The translations under genes and the position numbers were made by a program. Positions 13,799-21,345 of a stretch of 23,548 nucleotides of DNA are shown here, piece after piece; within the stretch, counting starts at the first letter, position 1, and every line of letters starts with the position of its first letter. The notes beneath the pieces were generated by a model. The model saw only the letters and a program-made list of their open reading frames with translations. It made no database searches and was not told where the DNA came from. Source of the DNA: an uncultured Selenomonadaceae bacterium (GTDB lineage: Bacteria > Bacillota > Negativicutes > Selenomonadales > Selenomonadaceae). Location of the stretch: the NCBI GenBank assembly GCA_905233325.1, contig CAJODU010000032.1:1-23548 (forward strand), written 5' to 3'.

Positions 13799-14566
13799 TT
13801 AGTTACAAATAATATTGATTCCCGACTCCTCTGCCGTCTTGCAAATATCATCTTTGGGCTTGGTGTCAGTTATAACGCCGCTGAGTGTATCAAGTGTTGT
13901 AAAAGTATAATTGCCGTCCGTGCTGAACTTACTCATTTGAGCAACTATATAAGTTCGCTTGCTGACAGAAATGAGCTTAGTCTTTGTATGACCTTCATCA
14001 ATATTATAGGTTGAGGCACTGTTCTCTTTGACGTCCACGCCAACCGCACCGATAAAGGCAATATCAGGCTTGAGGCGTGAAACATAGTCATAAGCCATAC
14101 CGCCGCAAAAGCCGTCGCGACTTTTGTTAATCTTTCCGCCAACACAAATAACGTCTATTTTGGGATTGACTGCTAAAATACTTATAATGTCAATCATATT
14201 TGTGACAACCTTGTATTCATTGGTTGATTTTGACATTAAGTCAGCAAGGGCAATATTGATTGTGGATACGTCAAGAAAAACCATATCTTGTGGATTGATG
14301 AGCTTGAAGGCAATTGTGGCGATCTTTCGTTTAGCCTCTACATCAAGAGTCCGCCGTTTATTTGCCTCTGCAACGTGGATTTTTTCTCTGATGGCAACTG
14401 CACCGCCGTATGTGCGTTTCAACTTCCCATCTTGCTCAAGTGTGCCTAAATCTTTTCTGATTGAATCCTCAGTTACACCAAATTTTTCAGCAAGTTCTTT
14501 GACTAATACTTTGCCATTTTCCGCTAAAATCTCCAGAATTTTTTCTTGTCTCTCTTCCAAAAACAT
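13799..14566 (-). CDS. DeoR/GlpR-family transcriptional regulator
   Basis: The product has 255 residues. The N-terminal winged helix (MFLEERQEKILEILAENGKVLVKELAEKFGVTEDSIRKDLGTLEQDGKLKRTYGGAV) carries the DeoR signature. The C-terminal domain is the sugar-phosphate-sensing DeoRC fold (IATIAFKLINPQDMVFLDVSTINIALADLM, VVTNMIDI, ICVGGKINKSRDGFCGGMA). I chose the ATG at 14566; the frame runs open to 14695 but the fold begins here, and the promoter at 14607-14615 excludes the longer form. These proteins usually repress sugar or nucleoside catabolic genes. It heads an operon with the lipid kinase and lptA and is divergent from the DUF401 gene. A 7-bp inverted repeat over its own -10 box suggests autoregulation. 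Confidence 0.93.
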   Translation of the reverse strand: MFLEERQEKILEILAENGKVLVKELAEKFGVTEDSIRKDLGTLEQDGKLKRTYGGAVAIREKIHVAEANKRRTLDVEAKRKIATIAFKLINPQDMVFLDVSTINIALADLMSKSTNEYKVVTNMIDIISILAVNPKIDVICVGGKINKSRDGFCGGMAYDYVSRLKPDIAFIGAVGVDVKENSASTYNIDEGHTKTKLISVSKRTYIVAQMSKFSTDGNYTFTTLDTLSGVITDTKPKDDICKTAEESGINIICN

Positions 14567-14597
14567 TGTACTCTTATCACCCCTATCAAAGTATATA

Positions 14598-14623
14598 TTC
14601 AAATACATTATAGCACATTTGAA
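14598..14623. promoter_or_regulatory. Inverted repeat over the deoR-type promoter, possible operator
   Basis: TTCAAAT (14598-14604) and ATTTGAA (14617-14623) are exact inverted copies separated by 12 bp, with arm centres 19 bp apart. The minus-strand extended -10 element TGCTATAAT (14615-14607) lies inside, with a predicted start near 14600. Confidence 0.5.
14607..14615 (-). promoter_or_regulatory. Extended -10 promoter of the deoR-type gene
   Basis: On the minus strand TGCTATAAT (14615-14607) is a perfect TGnTATAAT extended -10; no good -35 box is seen, which extended -10 promoters do not need. The leader to the ATG is about 34 nt. Confidence 0.6.
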
Positions 14624-14671
14624 ATTCTGCTGCATTAAAAGTTGTGCATTTTTTATTTTTTGTGAAAATTC

Positions 14672-14700
14672 TTGACAAGCATTTTCTTTTAACATAGAAT
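14672..14700 (+). promoter_or_regulatory. Sigma-A promoter of the DUF401 gene
   Basis: TTGACA (14672-14677), exactly 17 nt, then TAGAAT (14695-14700). The predicted start near 14707 rules out the upstream in-frame TTG at 14701 and supports the TTG start at 14749. Confidence 0.8.
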
Positions 14701-14748
14701 TTGCTCATAAATGAAGAGAATGTACAGAAAAAAGAATGGAGAATCATT

Positions 14749-15978
14749 TTGAATATATTCTTGTTGCTTGCGATAGCACTTTTGATAATTATACTTCTGT
14801 TGAGGAAAAAACTGCAAATTGGCACTTGTATGCTCTTTGGCGGTCTATTTATTTGGCTGGTACGCTCAAGCGATCCTGCTGATCTTATGACAGCATTGGT
14901 GTCGACATTTTCGCAATACAGAACTTATGATATAATCCTTGCACTATATTTTGTGATGTGCCTTGAGATTGAGCTGCGAATGAGCGGAGCATTGACTGAC
15001 ATGGTTAAAGCATTGCGAAGGATATTTTCAAGCGTCAAAGTCCTGCTTGCAACAATGCCCGCCTTCTTGGGATTATTGCCTTCAGTTGGCGGTGCAAGGT
15101 TTTCCGCACCAATTGTTGAGGAACTCAGCGAGGATTTATCAATCACAGCCGCTCACAAGGCGGCTATCAATTTTTGGTTCCGCCACCTGTTTGAATTTTC
15201 CAGTCCCATAATTCCGGGTATGATAATGGCTTGTTCTATTGCCGGTGTAACTTTCGGTGATTTCCTGCGCCATTTATCTTGGGTGACGGTGCTTGCATTC
15301 AGTGTCGGCTGGTTTGTATTGATTCGACCCATCAAAATTAAAGGCGAGGCAAAATTAAAGGAGACAGCGGCAGAGATCAAACATGAAAATAATGGCTTGA
15401 TAATCGCTATCGGGTCAATCGTGTCGATATTCTCCATAGTAGTCCTCGGCGGATTCAACGCCTCAACAGCGACAGCTATTGTCGTCACAGCAATGTTCTT
15501 TGTATTGATGATTGTTCGTCGATTCGTCAGTGCAAAGGATATATTTATCGGTGCCTTTGACTGGAAAATGGTGGTAAATATCGCCTGTATACTCTACTTC
15601 GTTGAGATGTTGACGGTGACGGACGTACTCCATGAGATAGTTGCTGCCTTCCAAAATTCACCGCTCTCCGTGCCGGTGATTATTGCCTGCGTGTCATTGA
15701 TAATCGGGATTCTGACGGGAATGAGTCAAGGACATGTTGCAATAGTTATGCCTATCGTTGCGGCGATGGGTACAGGCAATCTTGATTTGGCAGGTGTGGC
15801 TATGGCCTTCGGTGTCGCCGGTCAAATGCTTACTCCTACTCACTTTTGCCTCATTATTACTATTGATTATTTCAAAACGGACATATTCAGCACTTTGAAA
15901 CCTGTATTAATTTGTGAAATAATTATCCTGACGATTTTCAGTATTTACAGTTGGCTGACATGGAGCAGTACGTTCTAA
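14749..15978 (+). CDS. DUF401 family integral membrane protein, transporter-like
   Basis: The product has 409 residues, with about ten to twelve hydrophobic helices from residue 2 to the C-terminus. I recognise the DUF401 family pattern, including the conserved LLPSVGGARFSAPIVEELSEDL stretch, INFWFRHLFEFSSPIIPG, GILTGMSQGHVAIVMPI and FGVAGQMLTPTHFCL. The repeated arrangement resembles ion/organic-acid transporters of the IT superfamily (GntP, CitM-like), so a carboxylate permease is a fair guess, but no substrate is established. I chose the TTG at 14749, which has GGAG 7 nt upstream (14738-14741). It is transcribed alone from a strong promoter, divergent from the DeoR regulator, which is its most likely regulator. 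Confidence 0.85.
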   Translation: MNIFLLLAIALLIIILLLRKKLQIGTCMLFGGLFIWLVRSSDPADLMTALVSTFSQYRTYDIILALYFVMCLEIELRMSGALTDMVKALRRIFSSVKVLLATMPAFLGLLPSVGGARFSAPIVEELSEDLSITAAHKAAINFWFRHLFEFSSPIIPGMIMACSIAGVTFGDFLRHLSWVTVLAFSVGWFVLIRPIKIKGEAKLKETAAEIKHENNGLIIAIGSIVSIFSIVVLGGFNASTATAIVVTAMFFVLMIVRRFVSAKDIFIGAFDWKMVVNIACILYFVEMLTVTDVLHEIVAAFQNSPLSVPVIIACVSLIIGILTGMSQGHVAIVMPIVAAMGTGNLDLAGVAMAFGVAGQMLTPTHFCLIITIDYFKTDIFSTLKPVLICEIIILTIFSIYSWLTWSSTF

Positions 15979-16020
15979 GAGTTTTGCATAAAATCAAATT
16001 AAATCATACGGTAAAAAAGC

Positions 16021-16040
16021 ACAAAATAAAAAAGGAATGT
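16021..16040 (-). terminator. 3' end and T tract of rnpB
   Basis: On the minus strand the 3' half of helix P1 (ACATTCC, 16040-16034) runs into TTTTTTATTTTGT (16033-16021). The T tract after the P1 helix probably ends transcription. Between here and the DUF401 stop at 15978 I see nothing else. Confidence 0.55.
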
Positions 16041-16515
16041 CGATAAGCCGGATTCTGTCGAGGGCAATCATTTATCTGGATTGATTGTTACCAACCAACT
16101 CTAGCTGCCAACCCGTTCGCTCTCCGAGCAAGGTCAACACGAACCTATCTGGCATTGCACCGCGTGAGGTTTATCAAGCCCAGATGTTACCACCTGGCTG
16201 GTGAGCTCTTACCTCGCCTTTCCACCCTTACCTGCTGAAATATTCAGGATATATTGATAGAAGATGTTGTTTGTTCGTAATTTCTTTAATCAAGTTACTA
16301 TTACGAATATTTGCGTACGCTTGCCGTGATGTATCACGGGGACATTACGACGAGGAACCACTTTATACATGGTAAATATACCCTTAATTTGCAGGCGGTT
16401 TCCGTTTCTATGACACTATCTCGCGAATTACTTCGGGCGGGCGTTACCCGTCACGCTGCTCTGCGGTGTCCGGACTTTCCTCAGTCTTGTCAAGACCGCG
16501 ATTGCCTAACATTCC
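16034..16515 (-). ncRNA. rnpB: RNase P RNA, bacterial type A
   Basis: This is the catalytic RNA of RNase P, which matures tRNA 5' ends. Read on the minus strand, the 5' domain contains GAGGAAAGTCCGGACACCGC, then GCAGCGTGACGGGTAACG. The 3' domain contains AGATAAATGATTGCC and ACAGAATCCGGCTTATCGAC, all close to E. coli rnpB. The ends are set by helix P1, ACATTCC (plus strand 16509-16515) pairing with GGAATGT (16034-16040). At about 482 nt it is longer than the usual 350-400, with an extra AT-rich arm around 16240-16310 and 16360-16395. The P15 loop GGTTGGTAAC region is present. Ends are approximate to a few bases. Confidence 0.95.
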
Positions 16516-16526
16516 TTCAATGCAAA

Positions 16527-16555
16527 AGTTTATCACTTTTCAAGATATAAGTCAA
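16527..16555 (-). promoter_or_regulatory. rnpB: Sigma-A promoter of rnpB
   Basis: On the minus strand TTGACT (16555-16550), a 17-nt spacer and TAAACT (16532-16527). The predicted start is near 16520, five bases before the P1 helix. It begins directly after the stop codon of the PMI-ROK gene. Confidence 0.75.
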
Positions 16556-16561
16556 CTATCA

Positions 16562-18412
16562 TTACAAATTAGCTGCACCTATCATTCCGGCACTGCTGCC
16601 AAGTTCCGCAATGGCAATCTCTGGCACCAGCGAAGTCATTCCGCCAAAGCAATCTTCCTTCATCATATCCTTGATCGGCTCAATGAGTTTGTCGGCATAA
16701 GTTGACATTGCACCGCCTATCAAGATCAACTGCGGACGAAACATATTGACAATGTTGACTATACCTTGACCGAGCATCAATGTATACTGCTCAACGACCT
16801 CAGTCATATCAATATCACCCTGCTCCGCCTTGCGGAAGATATTTTCAAGGGACATTTCCTTGCCTGCTGCTTGACTGGCAGCACGAATCAACGCCGGCAC
16901 TGAAACATAAGCCTCAAGACAGCCCTTTCGACCGCAAGTACAGAGTCTGCCATTAACGCGAATAACTTGGTGACCTATCTCGGCACCGCCCATCACGCCG
17001 CCTTCAAAGACTTCACCGTTGAGGATAACACCACCGCCGACGCCGTTTCCAAGCGTGAACATCACCACATCACTATAGTGCTTACCTGCACCGGCAATCG
17101 CCTCACCAAGTGCCGCACAGTCAGCATCATTGGCAATTCTCACCGGACAAGGGATCACCTCGCCGAGACTCTTTGCAAGGGAGACATCTTCCCAGCGAAT
17201 ATTGTTTGAATATATTACCTTACCCTGCCGCTTGTCAATCGTTCCAGGGACGCCGACACCGACGCCGACACATTGCTCAAGCGGTATTTTGTTGTCTGCG
17301 AGCAAGTCAAGTATACTCTGCGCGGTCTCCTCAATGATCTCAGTTGAGGGTCTCTTGGGATTTGTAGGGTATTTCTTCACGTCCAAAAGCTCATTCTGCT
17401 CGTTGACTATACCCATTTGTATTTCTGATGAGCCGATATTGACGCCGACACGAATGGGATTAGCCTTTTCGCGGATCGTTGTCAAGAGTGCATCACAAGT
17501 ACCCTCAATCTGCCAATCGCCGGAATTAGCGGGCAGGAAGAGGGAATCGCCCTTCTTGTAGCTGACTTTCTCACCTTTGTTGCTGATAATACCCTGCCCG
17601 TCAAGAATCAGAATCGACAGGAAAGAGGTGTCATAGACAGTGCCTTGGACGCGGTAAGTCAATTTACCGTCAAGGTTGAGTTTATCAACGGTGAAGTAGT
17701 CGCAATCTGCAACGTGAGGGTAGTCGCTGCCGCTTTGTATTATAGGGATCCTGTTAGTGACGGCGAGAGCTTTTTCAATATGCAGGTCTCTCTTCTTGCC
17801 GTCCGCTCCGACACGACCATAATCGTAAATTCTGTAGGTGACGTTAGAGTTTTGCTGAATCTCCGCAAGCAGGATACCTTTGCCGATTGCATGGAGGGTG
17901 CCGGACTCAATGAATAGAGTATCGCCCTTGTGGACTTCTACAGCATTGAGTACCTCAAGCAGAGTGTTTTCCTTGATACGCTGCTCAAATTCTTCCTTAG
18001 TGATCTCACGCTTGAAACCATAGTAAAGGAATGCACCAGGCTCCGCATCAATAATATACCACATTTCAGTCTTTCCGTACTGTCCTTCGTGCTGAAGTGC
18101 ATAGGCATTGCTGGGGTGAACTTGAATGGAGAGGTTATCTTTTGCATCAATGAACTTTGCAAGAATCGGGAACTCCCTAAAACGGCGGCAATGAGTACCG
18201 AGTATTTCAAGCCCTGCCAGATCAAGATATTCTCGGAGAGTCTTTCCTGCATATTCACCGTTGACAATGATTGACGCTCCGTCAGGGTGGCAGGACAACT
18301 CCCAAGCCTCAGCAAGGACAGGTCCTTCATAATCAACGCCATATTCTTCAACCAACCTGTGACCGCCCCAAATGTAATCCTTACAAGCCGGTTTCAATTT
18401 CAATATACTCAT
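16562..18412 (-). CDS. Fusion of class I mannose-6-phosphate isomerase and ROK-family sugar kinase
   Basis: The product has 616 residues. Residues 1 to about 315 are a short-type ManA, which interconverts mannose-6-P and fructose-6-P; zinc ligands are visible in QVHP (97-100), KTEMWYI (E116) and GTLHAIGKG (H174). Residues about 320-616 are a ROK kinase: LGNGVGGGV (454-462), catalytic Asp in IANDAD (D429), E478-x-G-H481, the zinc site CTCGRKGC (491-498) and GGAMS. The first phosphate motif, normally DIGGT, reads NIGSS (325-329). A hexokinase-plus-isomerase could take free mannose or fructose into glycolysis. ManA and ROK fructokinase genes are neighbours in some Firmicutes; here they are one protein. 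GGGAG lies 10 nt before the ATG. It is last in a likely four-gene operon. Confidence 0.9.
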   Translation of the reverse strand: MSILKLKPACKDYIWGGHRLVEEYGVDYEGPVLAEAWELSCHPDGASIIVNGEYAGKTLREYLDLAGLEILGTHCRRFREFPILAKFIDAKDNLSIQVHPSNAYALQHEGQYGKTEMWYIIDAEPGAFLYYGFKREITKEEFEQRIKENTLLEVLNAVEVHKGDTLFIESGTLHAIGKGILLAEIQQNSNVTYRIYDYGRVGADGKKRDLHIEKALAVTNRIPIIQSGSDYPHVADCDYFTVDKLNLDGKLTYRVQGTVYDTSFLSILILDGQGIISNKGEKVSYKKGDSLFLPANSGDWQIEGTCDALLTTIREKANPIRVGVNIGSSEIQMGIVNEQNELLDVKKYPTNPKRPSTEIIEETAQSILDLLADNKIPLEQCVGVGVGVPGTIDKRQGKVIYSNNIRWEDVSLAKSLGEVIPCPVRIANDADCAALGEAIAGAGKHYSDVVMFTLGNGVGGGVILNGEVFEGGVMGGAEIGHQVIRVNGRLCTCGRKGCLEAYVSVPALIRAASQAAGKEMSLENIFRKAEQGDIDMTEVVEQYTLMLGQGIVNIVNMFRPQLILIGGAMSTYADKLIEPIKDMMKEDCFGGMTSLVPEIAIAELGSSAGMIGAANL

Positions 18413-18436
18413 ATGATCACATCTCCCAAAATGATA

Positions 18437-19879
18437 TTAATCATCTAAAATGTAAATCTCTATGTGCTGTCGACCGAAGGACATCGCCTCAGCATAGGTA
18501 TCAAAGGCAATGTCAATGCGGTTGCCTATGATTGCACCGCCGGTGTCGTCAGCTATTGCCTCACCGTAACCCGGAATATATACGCGAGTGCCAAGAGGAA
18601 TGAATCGCGGATCGACAGCTATAATTCCGCGACGAACGATATTGCCGCGTGCGGTACGAGTTCCGGCACCCGGATCAAATGGACTGTAAGCCGTGGCCTC
18701 AACATATATGCTCTTCCCAAGCGTCGGAATATCTTCTATCTCATCGTCCCAACTGGTGTCGGAGATATTATAGTCAGCGTCCTCAAGGGCTGCATAGGTC
18801 TGAAGTCCGCAAACACCGTCGGCTTTTAGTCCAACGCTTGCCTGGAATTTTTTTATAGCGGCAACTGTCCTTGATCCGCATATTCCATCGGCGTGACCTG
18901 TCAAAAATCCGTGATTTATCAACTTTTGTTGAACATCTGCAACGCCCTCACCGTGCATACCGGGCTTAATGACGCTCCCTATTTCGGCATATCCGCCTTT
19001 TTTTATCTCATCAGGATAATTGCCTTCGTCAGAATAGGTGACACCTGGATTGAAAGTCTCTATGTTGTTGTTGAGACGGCTGAGAGTCAGAACACCGGCA
19101 ACGCCGTCCGCAGTAAGTCCTTCACTGGCTTGAAATCGCTTGATTGCCTCAACGGTATTACTTCCGCAGATGCCATCAGCCTCACCGCTCATAAATCCGC
19201 GTGCAATCAACTTATTTTGAAGATCGGTAACGCCTTCGCCGTGCATTCCGTATTTAATTACACTTCCAATAACAGCAGTATCATCATTTGGAATTGATTG
19301 CTTTGTATATTGACTGCTTACCATAACGCTCTTGTCGCCCGCCATGAAGGCCTCAGCGTCGATATTTATGGCGTCGAATGTAGCTGTACCGCAGACACCG
19401 TCGGCTATAAGTCCGTGACTCGCTTGAAAAATTTTGATCGCATTGACTGTTGCTGTGCCACAGACACCGTCTGCCATACCGTTCATGTAGCCGAGGGCAA
19501 TTAATATATTCTGCAACTCTGCTACATCATCGCCGTGCATACCGTATTTAATGGCGTAATTTGGATCGCCGCCGTCGCTTTCACTCTCATCAACGTGATC
19601 AATAGCTGCTGTCAATAAATTGTATGTAGCATCGCCACAAATTCCGTCAATCTCCAGACCATAGGCGGCTTGAAATTTTTTAATTGCGTTGACTGTTTCA
19701 AGACCATATATACCGTCAATTTTACCGTTCAAGTAGCCTTTGGAGATCAAAATTCTCTGCAATTTCTTAACGCTTGCACCGCTATCACCTTGTTTAATGG
19801 CGGCGGCTTGAGTGATTGTTATCGAATGTATCATCAAAATCAATATCATCATTGTCATTGAAAGGAATTTTCTTATCAA
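18437..19879 (-). CDS. Secreted cell-wall protein: four PG-binding repeats and a C-terminal 3D domain
   Basis: The product has 480 residues from a TTG at 19879. A signal peptide (IRKFLSMTMMILILMIHSITITQA) is followed by four PG_binding_1 repeats of about 60 residues (28-89, 110-171, 208-268, 304-365) joined by acidic linkers, then a 3D domain (393-478). The 3D domain, with VEATAYSPFDPGAGTRTARG, GIIAVDPRFIPLGTRVYIPGYG and DDTGG..GNRIDIAF, is a double-psi beta barrel related to MltA and resuscitation-factor-like Sps/YabE proteins. It probably cleaves peptidoglycan glycan strands. Each repeat carries Cys in DG-x-CG turns (six in all). The start is uncertain: AAGGAG lies 12 nt before the TTG and 6 nt before an in-frame CTG. 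It starts 70 bp after the preceding unknown gene. Confidence 0.88.
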   Translation of the reverse strand: MIRKFLSMTMMILILMIHSITITQAAAIKQGDSGASVKKLQRILISKGYLNGKIDGIYGLETVNAIKKFQAAYGLEIDGICGDATYNLLTAAIDHVDESESDGGDPNYAIKYGMHGDDVAELQNILIALGYMNGMADGVCGTATVNAIKIFQASHGLIADGVCGTATFDAINIDAEAFMAGDKSVMVSSQYTKQSIPNDDTAVIGSVIKYGMHGEGVTDLQNKLIARGFMSGEADGICGSNTVEAIKRFQASEGLTADGVAGVLTLSRLNNNIETFNPGVTYSDEGNYPDEIKKGGYAEIGSVIKPGMHGEGVADVQQKLINHGFLTGHADGICGSRTVAAIKKFQASVGLKADGVCGLQTYAALEDADYNISDTSWDDEIEDIPTLGKSIYVEATAYSPFDPGAGTRTARGNIVRRGIIAVDPRFIPLGTRVYIPGYGEAIADDTGGAIIGNRIDIAFDTYAEAMSFGRQHIEIYILDD

Positions 19880-19949
19880 AAGCAGCTCACACTCCTTCGT
19901 TACTACTCTGACGATTGAATTTATAAAAAATTTTGACAGGATAATCGTT

Positions 19950-20423
19950 TTAAAAGTTTGGTAAAAATTCTCGTAAAAATTTATATTTTTCGGCGGCCTC
20001 GAAAGCATCTTGACTGTAATAAGTCAAAGTTGTAAGTAACGAATCAAATACTCTGTAATAATTAGCTGTCAATTTACCGTTTACATAATGCTTACTGCCA
20101 ATCATACTATAATCTAAATTGCCTTTATTTGTAGTCATAAAATCAATGAGGTAACCTGAAGATTTTTCTAAGTATTGATGGATTCTGTCAAGAAGTTTCA
20201 AAAAATCCCGTACCCTTCCAACTTGATATGTATTAGGTGCATAGTAGATTAATAAAATTGTTTTCTCGTCAATCTTTTCCTTGTATTTTACCCTCTTAAT
20301 ATAAAAATCCTGACCGTCAAGGGCAGACAGCAAATCATTCATATCATTTTTATCAAAAAGCCTAACCAAAACTCTTATATACATACCAATCTCAAGATTT
20401 TCTTTCTCTATATCTCTAAGCAT
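19950..20423 (-). CDS. Uncharacterised protein of 157 residues
   Basis: I do not recognise this protein. It has no signal peptide or membrane helix and is probably cytoplasmic. It begins MLRDIEKENLEIGMYIRVLVRLF and shows alternating helix and strand propensity, a charged VKYKEKIDEKTILLIYYAP strand pair, and a mostly helical C-terminal half rich in Tyr and Leu (KLTANYYRVFDSLLTTLTYYSQDAFEAAEKYKFLREF). The first 40 residues look like the short beta-rich start seen ahead of HD-GYP domains (IEKENLEIGMYI), but no HD domain follows. The ATG at 20423 has GGAGA 7 nt upstream; an ATT-rich longer frame to 20450 lacks one. It lies 36 bp after the secreted DUF4367-like gene. Confidence 0.75.
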   Translation of the reverse strand: MLRDIEKENLEIGMYIRVLVRLFDKNDMNDLLSALDGQDFYIKRVKYKEKIDEKTILLIYYAPNTYQVGRVRDFLKLLDRIHQYLEKSSGYLIDFMTTNKGNLDYSMIGSKHYVNGKLTANYYRVFDSLLTTLTYYSQDAFEAAEKYKFLREFLPNF

Positions 20424-20459
20424 TGTTATATCTCCTGCCACAATATTCAAATCAATTTA

Positions 20460-21221
20460 CTAAATATTGATAAAATAGTGATTACAGAGATCGACGAGTT
20501 CCTCAACAATGAAGGCGTGGAATGCGGCGAAGGACATATTCTCCGCCATAGCAGCAAAAGTATATTGCCCGATTGACCAAGCCGCAGCATTAGTGGTGTT
20601 GTTGACTCTTGCGATATAGATAGTCATGCCGGAACTCAAATCAACCTTCCATTTGACACCTTGGACACCGCTAATATCTTTGAGCTCCTCATTTGGTGAA
20701 CGCTTATAAGTTCTGACAGAAAGGGTAACTGTCGGTTCCCATCGCTTGCCATAACGAATTTCTACTATGTTGCCGCCTATCACCGCAATATAATTCATAG
20801 CAAAGCCGGATTTTTTTGGAATGTAAAGCGGAATATATCCCACTTTTCTGGCGGCTTCTTCAAAGTTAGCATAGGTAACTATAGGATTTGCACTATCTTG
20901 CAGATTTTCATTATTATTTACATTTTCGGTGATAGACGTGTCAATCGGTACAGGATCAGCAGCCACATTGATATTTGAATCGACTTCACTTGCAATATCG
21001 TTGTTATTGACAGGAGCGGCATCATCATTAACGGAAGTCTTGACAGGATTACTATCAAAAACCTCTACATCTTCTCGGACAGTCACATTTGCATCATCGT
21101 CTTTCCTTTGCTCCGCTGCCATTATCGAGAGTTCATTATCATCAGATACAGCCTCAACCGATACAGGATACATTATCAAATTCGTTGTAAGCAGGGCTGC
21201 TGTTATTAAAGCAACTTTCAC
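20460..21221 (-). CDS. Secreted protein with C-terminal DUF4367-like domain
   Basis: The product has 253 residues from a GTG at 21221, with AGGAGG 7 nt upstream. A signal peptide (MKVALITAALLTTNLIMYPVSVEA) is followed by a disordered, acidic, Asn-rich spacer (about 25-120) and a compact C-terminal domain. The domain has the pattern IPLYIPKKSGFAMNYIAVIGGNIVEIRYGKRWEPTVTLSVRTYKR and AAWSIGQYTFAAMAENMSFAAFHAFIVEELVD. That is the shape of DUF4367, found at the C-terminus of anti-sigma-like or secreted Firmicute proteins. The Asn/Asp spacer may let the domain reach the wall or outer membrane. Its promoter at 21253-21281 shares its -35 box with the divergent phosphatase promoter. The function is unknown. 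Confidence 0.75.
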   Translation of the reverse strand: MKVALITAALLTTNLIMYPVSVEAVSDDNELSIMAAEQRKDDDANVTVREDVEVFDSNPVKTSVNDDAAPVNNNDIASEVDSNINVAADPVPIDTSITENVNNNENLQDSANPIVTYANFEEAARKVGYIPLYIPKKSGFAMNYIAVIGGNIVEIRYGKRWEPTVTLSVRTYKRSPNEELKDISGVQGVKWKVDLSSGMTIYIARVNNTTNAAAWSIGQYTFAAMAENMSFAAFHAFIVEELVDLCNHYFINI

Positions 21222-21252
21222 TACGTCGCCTCCTCTAAATTAATTCTCTCTA

Positions 21253-21281
21253 ATTATAATATTTATTTGAAACATTTACAA
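21253..21281 (-). promoter_or_regulatory. Promoter of the DUF4367-like operon
   Basis: On the minus strand TTGTAA (21281-21276), a 17-nt spacer and TATAAT (21258-21253). The predicted start is near 21246, 25 nt before the GTG. The -35 box overlaps that of the opposite promoter. Confidence 0.6.
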
Positions 21282-21303
21282 TCTAAATTTTGAATGATAA
21301 AAT
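21275..21303 (+). promoter_or_regulatory. Promoter of the phosphatase-tmcAL pair
   Basis: TTTACA (21275-21280), a 17-nt spacer and TAAAAT (21298-21303). The predicted start is near 21310, 36 nt before the ATG at 21346. Confidence 0.55.
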
Positions 21304-21345
21304 AAATATATAATCCAAGTTGTATAAATAAGTGAGGCTTGCATT

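Noticed and set aside
14124..14675. 183-codon plus-strand open frame opposite the deoR-type gene
   Set aside because: It lies antisense to a clear DeoR-family protein; its product is low-complexity Ser/Ile/Leu with no family match and no ribosome site.
16311..16550. 79-codon plus-strand open frames within 16311-16705
   Set aside because: They cover RNase P RNA, which is recognised on the opposite strand with its promoter.
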